The notes under the pieces: generated by a model
What the model was told of the DNA's origin: nothing
What the model saw: the letters and a program-made list of their open reading frames with translations, nothing else
The model's database searches: none
Made by a program: the position numbers and the translations under genes
Virus record (IMG/VR): IMGVR_UViG_3300045049_000168
Location: 1-43,324 of that record
Strand: one strand, 5' to 3'
Origin: a virus
Length of the DNA stretch: 43,324 nt
Part shown: positions 32,399 to 39,264 of the stretch, one piece after another
Layout of the letters: every line of letters starts with the position of its first letter
How positions within the stretch are numbered: the first letter of the stretch is position 1

Positions 32399-32923
32399 TC
32401 ACAGATCCCCCTGCGTTTCGGCGGCCAACCCGAACGGATCGACCTGCGCGGCGCGCACGTCGGGATTGCGCACGAACGCGTACACCGCGATTTCAACGCG
32501 CGGGTCGGTGGAATAACGTTTGAGCACGCACCCGGTAACGACAAGCGAGTCGTCGGTGTACACAATGCCGTTCATTGCGTCGCTGGCGGCTTTGCCTACG
32601 TTGTCCCAATCGGGCTTGACCTTGGGGACGATCACGCCCGTTCGTGCGTCGCGTTGACGCCATTGCGGCCAGGACGAGGGAATCGGGTAGTACGCGCGCA
32701 CGACGAGGCAAACCGGCTCGCCGACAGGGCGCCGGCCTTGCATCGCAATCTTCGCTTCAATCGCGACGTGCTTTTCGTACTTGGCCGATTTCCGGTCGGG
32801 ATGCATCGCAATGAATGCGCGCGTTTGTCCGTGCTCGTCGTAGCCGACGGCGCGGCGTGAACGGTGCCGGCCTTTGCCGACAGGGATACCGGGCACAACG
32901 AAATGCACGATCGGAGTATTCAT
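32399..32923 (-). CDS. rusA: Holliday junction resolvase, RusA family
   Basis: The product is 174 residues. It has the RusA active site: VKPDWDN with Asp105 and Asp107, then VYTDDSLV with Asp124/125, and an N-terminal GIPVGKGRHR. RusA cleaves four-way DNA junctions made during recombination-dependent replication. The ATG at 32923 is chosen because it starts at the conserved strand IVHFVVPGIP. It is somewhat longer than E. coli RusA (120 residues), with a C-terminal extension after the catalytic core. Confidence 0.92.
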   Translation of the reverse strand: MNTPIVHFVVPGIPVGKGRHRSRRAVGYDEHGQTRAFIAMHPDRKSAKYEKHVAIEAKIAMQGRRPVGEPVCLVVRAYYPIPSSWPQWRQRDARTGVIVPKVKPDWDNVGKAASDAMNGIVYTDDSLVVTGCVLKRYSTDPRVEIAVYAFVRNPDVRAAQVDPFGLAAETQGDL

Positions 32924-32927
32924 GGCG

Positions 32928-33242
32928 TCAGCGCGTCCGTTGATGGTGTAGGTAGCGATGCACGTCCTCGCGCTTCTCGACTTCGTGCACCGAACATGCA
33001 ATGCGGCGAATGTCGCCTGCATCGAACATCATCGAGGCCGCTACGTACACGTGTGCGACTTCCCTTTCGAGCCAATCGCGGTTTGTCGGCCCCTTCGGCG
33101 TGAGCGGGTTTGTGCCTTCGTAGCCGTGGCGAAGCACCTTGCCGATGGCGTGGATCGCTTGGCCCATTTGCTCAGCGAGTAGTGCAAGGCGCTCCGCTTC
33201 GGCTTCGGTCAGCCGGTTGAAGTGGTGCGTTTCGACGATCAT
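32928..33242 (-). CDS. MazG-like / NTP-pyrophosphohydrolase-like phage protein
   Basis: The product is 104 residues with helices LALLAEQMGQAIHAIGKVLRHGYE and NRDWLEREVAHVYVAASM, the all-alpha pattern of MazG-like proteins. The usual EExxE acids are only partly kept (the first helix has Gln where Glu is expected), so catalytic activity is doubtful. It overlaps the upstream gene by 4 nt. An alternative is a structural relative without enzymatic role. Confidence 0.55.
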   Translation of the reverse strand: MIVETHHFNRLTEAEAERLALLAEQMGQAIHAIGKVLRHGYEGTNPLTPKGPTNRDWLEREVAHVYVAASMMFDAGDIRRIACSVHEVEKREDVHRYLHHQRTR

Positions 33243-33835
33243 CGTTTCGCCCCCTCGATGCGCTTGACGTTCACGCCGATGCGTGCAAGCAAACGGGCAT
33301 CGACTTCGGTATTCGCGATATCGGGCAGCAGCGCCATCGCGTGTTCACGCGACAGGCGGCCCTTTTCGATGGCATCGGTAATCGCCGCGGCACGCATGGC
33401 CGGATCGCTGCCAGGCGAGAGGCGCCATTGCGCCGGGCGCCGCTCACACCGCGCGAGCGTGACGACCCGCGCGTAGCACTCGCGAAACGCGACCCGGGCC
33501 GCGATCGCATCGCCGGCCGTGAGCAGGGGCAACGCAACGCCCCATGCGACAGCCATTTCGTCGGTCCAGACGACCGACTGCGACTCGTCGCGCGGCATCA
33601 TCGCCCACGCTTCATCGGGGCCGGGCCGACCGTCGTCAAGCCGCGAAATCACGTCGGCGAGCGTGAGCGCGCCTTTGACCTCGCGCCGGCAACGGTCAAG
33701 CGCGCCGAGCACTTGCGATTCGGGGTACGGCGACAGGTCGGCCGCGAACTGGCGCGCGGCAACGGGCGAGAACACGCGCCCGCACAGTTCGGCCGTCACG
33801 GCGATGGCTTCCAGCACTCGGCTAGTCGTGCCCAC
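33239..33835 (-). CDS. putative replication accessory protein (lambda P-like position)
   Basis: The product is 198 residues, all-helical, from a GTG start at 33835 with GAGG 6 nt upstream. It begins VLEAIAVTAELCGRVFSPVAARQF and contains LSPYPESQVLGALDRCRREVKGALTLADVISRL, a pattern common in proteins that follow phage initiators and are thought to load the host helicase. It overlaps the initiator stop by 14 nt. No ATPase motif is seen, consistent with a lambda P-type loader rather than a DnaC type. Confidence 0.6.
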   Translation of the reverse strand: MGTTSRVLEAIAVTAELCGRVFSPVAARQFAADLSPYPESQVLGALDRCRREVKGALTLADVISRLDDGRPGPDEAWAMMPRDESQSVVWTDEMAVAWGVALPLLTAGDAIAARVAFRECYARVVTLARCERRPAQWRLSPGSDPAMRAAAITDAIEKGRLSREHAMALLPDIANTEVDARLLARIGVNVKRIEGAKR

Positions 33836-35276
33836 GTTGCGCCTCGTTGCGTTCGCGCTCGCGCGCTTCGGCGATGAGTGGGCCGAACGCATTCGCGTTC
33901 GTGGCCGTCCGATCGGCCATTGCTGCTTCGGTGGCCGTCACGGGGCGATGCGTAGCCCATTGCGTATGCAACGACTCGGCGTCGGTCAAGAGCACGCCTA
34001 CCGCATGGCAGCGTTTCACGTAGAACGCGCTCGAGCATGACGCGACGTAGAACCGCGCCACTTCAGGCGCGTCGGCCGCGCCGATGCGTTCGACGAAGTG
34101 GAGCATTTGCGCGTTCACCGTGGCGTTCCGCACGGGTTCGACGCCGTATCGCGCGACAAATGCGGTCGCGTACGCGTCCCAGGTCGGTCCCGTGTCTGGT
34201 CCGTGCACCTTATCCGGCGCGGCTTTCGAGGCTTTACGCCCGGGCTTCGCGTGGGGCATCGCGGGGGACATCGCCGAGGCATCATGCGACGACATGCCTC
34301 GCTCATGTACCCCCGGATGCCCCACGGAATCCTTATCCGACAAGGGTTTGCCGGCATCGAATTCGAGCAGATCGCGTTGCGTTTGCGGTTCTTCCGCGTG
34401 CTCGGTGAAGCGACGCACGCTGGCGAACTCGCTGCGAGCCTTGTCCGGCAAGGGTTCCGCGTCGGTTGGCCCGCTCTCACGCGCGCGCATACGCGTACAC
34501 GGGGGTAACGGCGCGGTAGCGCCGTTAACGCCTTTGACGTTGGGGTTGTTTTTATATCTCCTATCTAATATCTGTGAGGGGTCATGTGTCGGGGATGTAT
34601 CAGTCGATGCTTCTGCGATGTTCGGGGCGATGCCTCGCTGATGTTCGGGTCGATGTTCGCGTTTAGCTTCGCTCATGTTGGGGCTCATGTCTCGCTGATG
34701 TATGGCCTTATGCCTCGGCGATGCCCCCCCTTCATTTTTGCTTTCCTTGACCTTTTTGGGATTCTGTCCGGAGCCAAGCTGGACGGGCCTGATAGCCGCA
34801 TCGAACGCTCTGGAAAACGCCTCACCTTGGGCATTCACCGCCGACCGAATCGCACGAAAAATTCTGCGCTTCAGATTGCAGTCCGGGATCAAGTCCCATC
34901 CCGAACGCCACCCGACTACGTTGTTCGGGGCACGCGGCATCGCTCGTTTGAGCACGTTGGGCAGCCACAGAATTTGATGGTCCCAATCGGCTTCGGCCAT
35001 GCGTAAACCAGAAATCTCACGAAAGCATGCGTCGAAGTCGTCGAGCGACCATCCGAGCGCGTCGGCCAGACCGGCGCGGCTGACCCGGTAGACCCCAGGC
35101 ACCATGCGGGGTTGCAGGGTGTGCGGCCCGGAAAACAGGTAGATGAACAGGAACTGTGCGCTCGGTTGTGCGCGCGAGAGCTTGACGAACTTTTCGTCGG
35201 CCCAAATGCGCATCTCGATCATCTTGAACGGCACCCGCGCGCCTGCGCGTTCGTCGATATTCGCCTTCGCGATCAT
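33822..35276 (-). CDS. replication initiator (lambda O-like), origin within gene
   Basis: The product is 484 residues. An N-terminal winged-helix region (about 15-150, FKMIEMRIWADEKFVKLSRAQPSAQFLFIYL and MVPGVYRVSRAGLADALGWS) probably binds the origin. A long polar linker (about 165-330) is encoded by repeated DNA, the candidate origin. The C-terminal domain (GPTWDAYATAFVARYGVEPVRNATVNAQ and beyond) probably contacts the helicase loader. This is the layout of lambda O. The ATG at 35276 has GGAG 8 nt upstream. It follows the Cro-like gene by 22 bp. Confidence 0.82.
   Translation of the reverse strand: MIAKANIDERAGARVPFKMIEMRIWADEKFVKLSRAQPSAQFLFIYLFSGPHTLQPRMVPGVYRVSRAGLADALGWSLDDFDACFREISGLRMAEADWDHQILWLPNVLKRAMPRAPNNVVGWRSGWDLIPDCNLKRRIFRAIRSAVNAQGEAFSRAFDAAIRPVQLGSGQNPKKVKESKNEGGASPRHKAIHQRDMSPNMSEAKREHRPEHQRGIAPNIAEASTDTSPTHDPSQILDRRYKNNPNVKGVNGATAPLPPCTRMRARESGPTDAEPLPDKARSEFASVRRFTEHAEEPQTQRDLLEFDAGKPLSDKDSVGHPGVHERGMSSHDASAMSPAMPHAKPGRKASKAAPDKVHGPDTGPTWDAYATAFVARYGVEPVRNATVNAQMLHFVERIGAADAPEVARFYVASCSSAFYVKRCHAVGVLLTDAESLHTQWATHRPVTATEAAMADRTATNANAFGPLIAEARERERNEAQRGHD
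34268..34308. repeat. inverted pair of iteron-like sites
   Basis: acatcgccgaggcat (34268-34282) and atgcctcgctcatgt (34294-34308) form an imperfect inverted repeat; both match the iteron unit of the main array. They lie 200 bp from the palindrome on the side away from the array. Confidence 0.5.
34506..34575. other. palindrome and AT-rich region of candidate origin
   Basis: A perfect inverted repeat taacggcgc-ggta-gcgccgtta lies at 34506-34527. Next to it 34545-34575 is strikingly AT-rich (tttttatatctcctatctaatat) inside a GC-rich gene. Together with the iterons beyond it this repeats the order of lambda ori: iterons, AT-rich stretch, palindrome. Confidence 0.65.
34582..34730. repeat. iteron array, candidate replication origin
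   Basis: About six tandem units of 23 bp, each with two half-sites carrying ATG. ATG (or near) positions are 34584, 34595, 34607, 34618, 34630, 34641, 34653, 34664 (TAG), 34675, 34687, 34698, 34710 and 34721, that is every 11-12 bp. A typical unit reads cgatgcctcgctgatgttcgggt (34628-34650). Because 23 is not a multiple of three, the repetition serves DNA, not the protein. It should be bound by the initiator encoded by the same gene. Confidence 0.7.
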
Positions 35277-35298
35277 TGCTTTGTCTCCCGAATGCAGC

Positions 35299-35586
35299 TC
35301 ACTCGGGCGTCTCGACACCGACTTCGCGCGTGCCGAACATCCGCAAGCGCGAGGCGCGAAGGCGCCGCAAGGATTGCTCGTTGATGAGCGCGCTGAACCG
35401 CTGCAAGTCGGTATCGAGCAGGTCGGGCCAGTCGAGTTCGGGGTGCAGCGCGATGAAGAAACGCACGAGGTTATCGGCAATCTTTCCGCGGGCTTTCATT
35501 TGTGAAATCGTTGACGGAGATGAACCGATCAGCAGCCGAACTCGGCGGGGGCCACCCATCTGGGCCAGAATCTTATCCACGTTCAT
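35299..35586 (-). CDS. Cro-like HTH regulator
   Basis: The product is 95 residues. The N-terminal helix-turn-helix is KILAQMGGPRRVRLLIGSS followed by TISQMKARGKIAD, like Cro/YdaS-type phage regulators. The C-terminal half is helical. It is the first gene of the leftward operon, the place of cro in lambda-like phages. No Shine-Dalgarno sequence is visible before the ATG at 35586. It should bind operators in the adjoining 380-bp control region. Confidence 0.75.
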   Translation of the reverse strand: MNVDKILAQMGGPRRVRLLIGSSPSTISQMKARGKIADNLVRFFIALHPELDWPDLLDTDLQRFSALINEQSLRRLRASRLRMFGTREVGVETPE

Positions 35587-35966
35587 GAGAAACGATTAAA
35601 GTCGCGTTGTCGAAAAATTCAAGGAAGACATATTATTGACATCCGTGGTTCCGTCGTCTTGAATTCCGTCCATTCCTTAATTGATCAAGCCGTGGATGTT
35701 ATGCGAAAACTGCTTCGGCATCGACCTTACCTTCGCTGTCTCTCCCGCCAGCAAAGGCGGTCATGGTTCGAACAGTGGCGGCGGTCGGCGCCCCGTGTTG
35801 TAATCGGGTGCGCATATATACCGATGAAAGTCGCACGTAGTTTTACATATGTGAATTTCTCATGGCTGTATTTTTGATGCAATGTCGTGCGATGAGCCGC
35901 GTAATTCCGACTATTGTCGGAATTCGTAAATTTACAAATGTGAAAAACTGAAGCAATTCGTTGACC
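35587..35966. promoter_or_regulatory. genetic switch region with operators and promoter
   Basis: A 380-bp AT-richer region without a convincing gene. A plus-strand promoter candidate is TTGACA (35636-35641) and TTGAAT (35659-35664), spacing 17, flanked by AATTCAAG (35616-35623) and CTTGAATT (35658-35665). A palindrome AATTCCGAC-TATT-GTCGGAATT lies at 35903-35924. The operator-like repeats TTTACATATGTGAATTTCT (35842-35860) and TTTACAAATGTGAAAAACT (35931-35949) lie nearer the exonuclease gene. Transcription to both sides probably starts here. Confidence 0.55.
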
Positions 35967-36863
35967 ATGGATCGTGAGCAATGGCTATCGGAACGAAGAA
36001 GCGGTGTCGGCGGCAGCGATGTCGCGCCGATCTTGGGGGTGTCGCCGTTCAAGACCGCGTACGAGGTTTGGCTTGAGAAGGCGAGTGTCGCGCTGGAACA
36101 GAGTCCGACCGATACCCTGGAACGGGTGCACTTCGGGCGTCTCATGGAAGACATCATCGCCCGCGAGTACGCTCGGCGAGAGGGCGTCAAAGTGCGCCGA
36201 AAGCACGTGCTTTTGCGCCATCCACGTTACCCGTGGATGATCGCAAGCGTCGATCGGCTGATCGACGGCCGGCGTTGCGGCCTCGAATGCAAGAACGTCG
36301 ATGCGATGGCGTTTCGGCTCGGCGACTGGGGCGAGCAGGGCACGGATCAAGTGCCGGACGAATATGTCTTGCAATGCCAGCACTACATGATTGTGCTGGA
36401 CTACCCGGTCTGGCACCTTGCGGCGTGCGTCGGCGGTAACAGGCTCGTGTCGTTCGTCGTCGAGCGTGACAACGAGTTGTCGGAAATGCTTGTCGAGGCC
36501 GAACACGAGTTCTGGCAGCACGTTGAGCGGTGCGAGCCACCGGCAATCGACTACGCGCACCCGACGAGCCAGGGAGTGTTGGCGCGGTTGTACACCGGCA
36601 CTAACGGCGAAACGGTTCTGTTGGGAGAGGACATCGCGCACTGGCACGACGTCAAGGAGCAGGCCGATCGGCTGTCGAAGCAGTACGACGACGTAAGCCG
36701 CGTCGCGCGCAATCACATACTCGAAGCGATCGGAGCCGCGTCGATCGGCGTCCTACCCGATGGCAGCGCCTATCGGCGCAAGGTCATCGAGCGCAAGGCA
36801 TACGCAGTTGAAGCCGCAACCTACGTCGATTGCCGCCACGTGAAGGCAAAGGACAAGCAATGA
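35967..36863 (+). CDS. YqaJ/lambda-exonuclease-like recombination nuclease
   Basis: The product is 298 residues. It has the lambda exonuclease/YqaJ pattern: GVGGSDVAPILGVSPFKTAYE, then HFGRLMEDII with Glu61, ASVDRLI with Asp96, GLECKN with Glu107 and Lys109, and YVLQCQHYMIV. It degrades one strand of double-stranded DNA ends to give single-stranded tails for annealing. The ATG at 35967 is chosen over a TTG two codons upstream. It is followed with a 4-nt overlap (ATGA) by the probable annealing protein. Confidence 0.9.
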   Translation: MDREQWLSERRSGVGGSDVAPILGVSPFKTAYEVWLEKASVALEQSPTDTLERVHFGRLMEDIIAREYARREGVKVRRKHVLLRHPRYPWMIASVDRLIDGRRCGLECKNVDAMAFRLGDWGEQGTDQVPDEYVLQCQHYMIVLDYPVWHLAACVGGNRLVSFVVERDNELSEMLVEAEHEFWQHVERCEPPAIDYAHPTSQGVLARLYTGTNGETVLLGEDIAHWHDVKEQADRLSKQYDDVSRVARNHILEAIGAASIGVLPDGSAYRRKVIERKAYAVEAATYVDCRHVKAKDKQ

Positions 36864-38053
36864 GCCACGTTATCGAGTCGCCGTTTGGCAACGCGCGCGC
36901 GGAACTCGCGCAGACGGCTGGCGCACGCCAGGATCAGAGCCGCGAACTCGCCGAGATGCAGGTCATGTACTTGATGGCGCAGCAGTTTCCGCGTGATCCG
37001 GTTCAGGCAATGGACCGCATCCTGAACGCGTTCACGCGCCCGACGCTCGCCGAAAAGTCGCAGTACGAATACTCGCGCGGCGGCAACGACATACGCGGCC
37101 CGAGCATCAAAGCGATGGAAGCGATTGCGACCGAATGGGGAAACATCGACGTGCGCTGGCGTGTCGTGTCGCGCGGCATCGATCAACGCGGCGTGCCGTT
37201 CTCCGAGGTCGAGGCGACCGCGACCGACACGCAAACCCGCACGCGCAAGCGCATCGGCTTCGTTGTGCCGCACTGGCGCGACACGAAGCAGGGCGGTTAC
37301 AAGCTGACCGACGAGCGCGACATCTACGAGTTGTGCGCCAACATGGCGCAACGGCGCGTGCGTGCCTGTATCGAGGCCGTCATTCCGAGCGACGTTATCG
37401 AAGCGGCGATGGCCCAGGCCGACGCGACGCTCAAATCGAAGGCCGACACGAGCGCCGAAGCGCTCGACAAGATGCTCGCGGCGTTCGAGCCGTTCGGCGT
37501 GACGAAGGCGCAGATCGAACGGCGCATTCAACGGCGCTTGGACGCGATCCAACCGGCGCAAGTGATTTCGCTCAAGCGCATCTACGCGAGCCTGCGCGAC
37601 GGCATGAGCACGGCCGCCGATTGGTTCGAACCCATTGCCGAAGCGGGCTCGCAGATGAGCGGCACGGCGGCGCACTTTGGCGAAGCCGTATCGAAAACTG
37701 AAGCGCTCAAAGCCCGCATGCGCGAGCGCAACGAACGCGACGTGACACCTACCGGACCTGTCGCGGGCGAAAGGAGTGGTGAGGCAGCCGGAGAGACGGC
37801 AACCGAACAGGGCGACCCGCTCGGCGACGACGCGATGCCGTCATACGCCGAAATCGCCGAGACGTTTCGCGAGGCGCACACGATCGAGGATATCGACGCC
37901 GTTGCTGATCTGATTCGCGGCGTCCCCGACGAAGCGCAACGCGACGAACTCGCCGCGCTTTATCGCAAGCGTCGTGAAGAAGTCGGCGCGACGTTGGATG
38001 CAGATCCGCCGCGCGAGCCACAACGCGCACGTACCCGAGGCCGCCGGGCATAG
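36860..38053 (+). CDS. probable single-strand annealing recombinase
   Basis: The product is 397 residues. The centre has SYEYSRGG-like QYEYSRGGNDIRGPSIKAMEAIATEWGN, then RKRIGFVVPHWRDTKQGGYKLTDERDIYELCANMAQRRVRACIEAVIP, as in phage recombinases of the RecT/Rad52 superfamily. The C-terminal quarter is acidic/linker with an RxHTIEDIDA-type end. Pairing with an exonuclease by overlapping start/stop strongly suggests a Red-type system. The family is inferred; a precise subgroup is not recognised. It is longer than RecT (269) because of the tail after residue 270. Confidence 0.7.
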   Translation: MSHVIESPFGNARAELAQTAGARQDQSRELAEMQVMYLMAQQFPRDPVQAMDRILNAFTRPTLAEKSQYEYSRGGNDIRGPSIKAMEAIATEWGNIDVRWRVVSRGIDQRGVPFSEVEATATDTQTRTRKRIGFVVPHWRDTKQGGYKLTDERDIYELCANMAQRRVRACIEAVIPSDVIEAAMAQADATLKSKADTSAEALDKMLAAFEPFGVTKAQIERRIQRRLDAIQPAQVISLKRIYASLRDGMSTAADWFEPIAEAGSQMSGTAAHFGEAVSKTEALKARMRERNERDVTPTGPVAGERSGEAAGETATEQGDPLGDDAMPSYAEIAETFREAHTIEDIDAVADLIRGVPDEAQRDELAALYRKRREEVGATLDADPPREPQRARTRGRRA

Positions 38054-38090
38054 CGCCGGGCGGGGGATCACTGGCAGGGGATGAAACGAC

Positions 38091-38600
38091 ATGGCGACCC
38101 AAAAGAGCGAAGCCGTTGACATGGCGAGCGAAACCGTCGCAGGCGATCTACTCGCGGCGCTCGTGCAGGAATTGAAGGTGCTGCCCGACATTTGGCCGAA
38201 GCTGCCCGAGCACGAACAGAACGAAATCATCGATCGCGTTCGCAGGCGTGTGGGCGACAACGTGCGCAAGGCCGTGCGGCTGATCGCGAGCGAGAAGCGC
38301 GTAACCGTCGCGGCCGACCTGAAAAAGGTTGTGTTCGGCGAGCATATCGAAGCGGTGTTCACGATCGCCGCGCGCGACCCGTCGCGCCTTGAACTGGCGG
38401 ACTCGCGCGGGCAAGCCTGCCTGATCGTCGTCACGGATGCCGGCGCCCATATGGGCGGCCTGGACGACGTGAAGGGCGACCCGGATCAACGCGACTTGCC
38501 TCTGAGCGACGGCGCGGCCGTCATCGAACAAGCGCGGCGCCGCTCGAAACGCAACCCGCCCGATGAACCTGCCGGCGAAGCCAAACCGAATCAGCATTGA
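38091..38600 (+). CDS. conserved hypothetical recombination-operon protein
   Basis: The product is 169 residues. A helical N-terminal half contains LLAALVQELKVLPDIWPKLPEHEQNEIIDRVRRRV and a beta-containing middle contains IEAVFTIAARDPSRLELADSRGQACLIVV. Its tail is polar. Similar proteins commonly follow exonuclease/recombinase genes in proteobacterial phages, but I know no proven function. AGGGG lies upstream of the ATG. Confidence 0.6.
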   Translation: MATQKSEAVDMASETVAGDLLAALVQELKVLPDIWPKLPEHEQNEIIDRVRRRVGDNVRKAVRLIASEKRVTVAADLKKVVFGEHIEAVFTIAARDPSRLELADSRGQACLIVVTDAGAHMGGLDDVKGDPDQRDLPLSDGAAVIEQARRRSKRNPPDEPAGEAKPNQH

Positions 38601-38611
38601 TTGCCCCCGTC

Positions 38612-38670
38612 ACCCGCGCCTCTTGCTCCCCTTGCGACGCTCTTTCGTCGCCGGGCGCGGGTCTTTTTCC
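38612..38670 (+). terminator. possible terminator/attenuator with branched hairpin
   Basis: ACCCGCGC (38612-38619) pairs with GCGCGGGT (38655-38662), enclosing a smaller GCGACG/CGTCGC hairpin, and CTTTTTCC follows. It lies between the 169-residue gene and the next small gene. The long loop makes efficiency uncertain. Confidence 0.45.
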
Positions 38671-38679
38671 GAGGATGCA

Positions 38680-38895
38680 ATGAGTAGGAACGCGAAGCGC
38701 GAGCACGAGACGTTCGCACCCGAGGAAGTGCTACCGATCGATGAGTACGTGCCCGACTATGAATCGAAGTGTCGCAACTGTGGCGTGTCGCCAACCGTGC
38801 TCGGTTCGAAGAACGGAAGGGTCGTATACGCGTCCGGGCTGTGCGGCCCGTGCACGTGGGGTGAGTCTGATTGTGTCGATCCCGACAACTGGTGA
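38680..38895 (+). CDS. small zinc-ribbon protein
   Basis: The product is 71 residues. Cysteines occur as CRNC and later CGPC with a further Cys near the end, typical of zinc ribbons. The ATG at 38680 has GAGG 6 nt upstream; a longer frame starting at 38563 lies inside the preceding gene and crosses the hairpin. Function unknown. Confidence 0.6.
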   Translation: MSRNAKREHETFAPEEVLPIDEYVPDYESKCRNCGVSPTVLGSKNGRVVYASGLCGPCTWGESDCVDPDNW

Positions 38896-38908
38896 TAGGA
38901 GCTGACGC

Positions 38909-39166
38909 ATGACCTTGGACGAAATCATGGCGCTCGAAATGCTCCCGCGTTTCAACGTGACGCTTTCGGTCCGTGTCGATGACCCCGTGGCGGTCTTCAA
39001 CGCCGCGATGGCGAAGCACACCGACGTAGATCCGCAATCGGCGCGTGAGGATTTCGAGAACGACGACGGCTCGATCAACATCGAGGCGTGCTTGCAGTTC
39101 ATCTATGACCCTGGCACGTCGGCGCCCGGCACTGAGCTGGAAGCGACCGACTGCCAGAAAGAGTAG
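38909..39166 (+). CDS. small acidic hypothetical protein
   Basis: The product is 85 residues, strongly acidic (EDFENDDGSINIEACLQF), probably alpha/beta. AGGAG precedes the ATG at 8 nt. Its family is unknown. A DNA-mimic role is conceivable given its charge and place in the early operon, but nothing else supports this. Confidence 0.55.
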   Translation: MTLDEIMALEMLPRFNVTLSVRVDDPVAVFNAAMAKHTDVDPQSAREDFENDDGSINIEACLQFIYDPGTSAPGTELEATDCQKE

Positions 39167-39264
39167 CGACTGTTTCCGGCGGTCGAGTGCCGGACCGGGC
39201 GACCGCCGCAACCGTGCAGCACAAACCTGCGCCGCTTGGCGCTCTGACTGAGAGAGGGCATCAA

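Noticed and set aside
34582-34730. CRISPR array
   Set aside because: Units are 23 bp with degenerate half-sites and no unique spacers, and lie inside a replication gene; an iteron array explains them better.
35659-35877. 72-codon plus-strand frame in the switch region as a repressor
   Set aside because: It starts with TTG inside the promoter candidate and has no helix-turn-helix or ribosome site.
35727-35981. 84-codon minus-strand frame in the switch region
   Set aside because: No ribosome site, unusual composition and overlap with the operators and the exonuclease start; not convincing.
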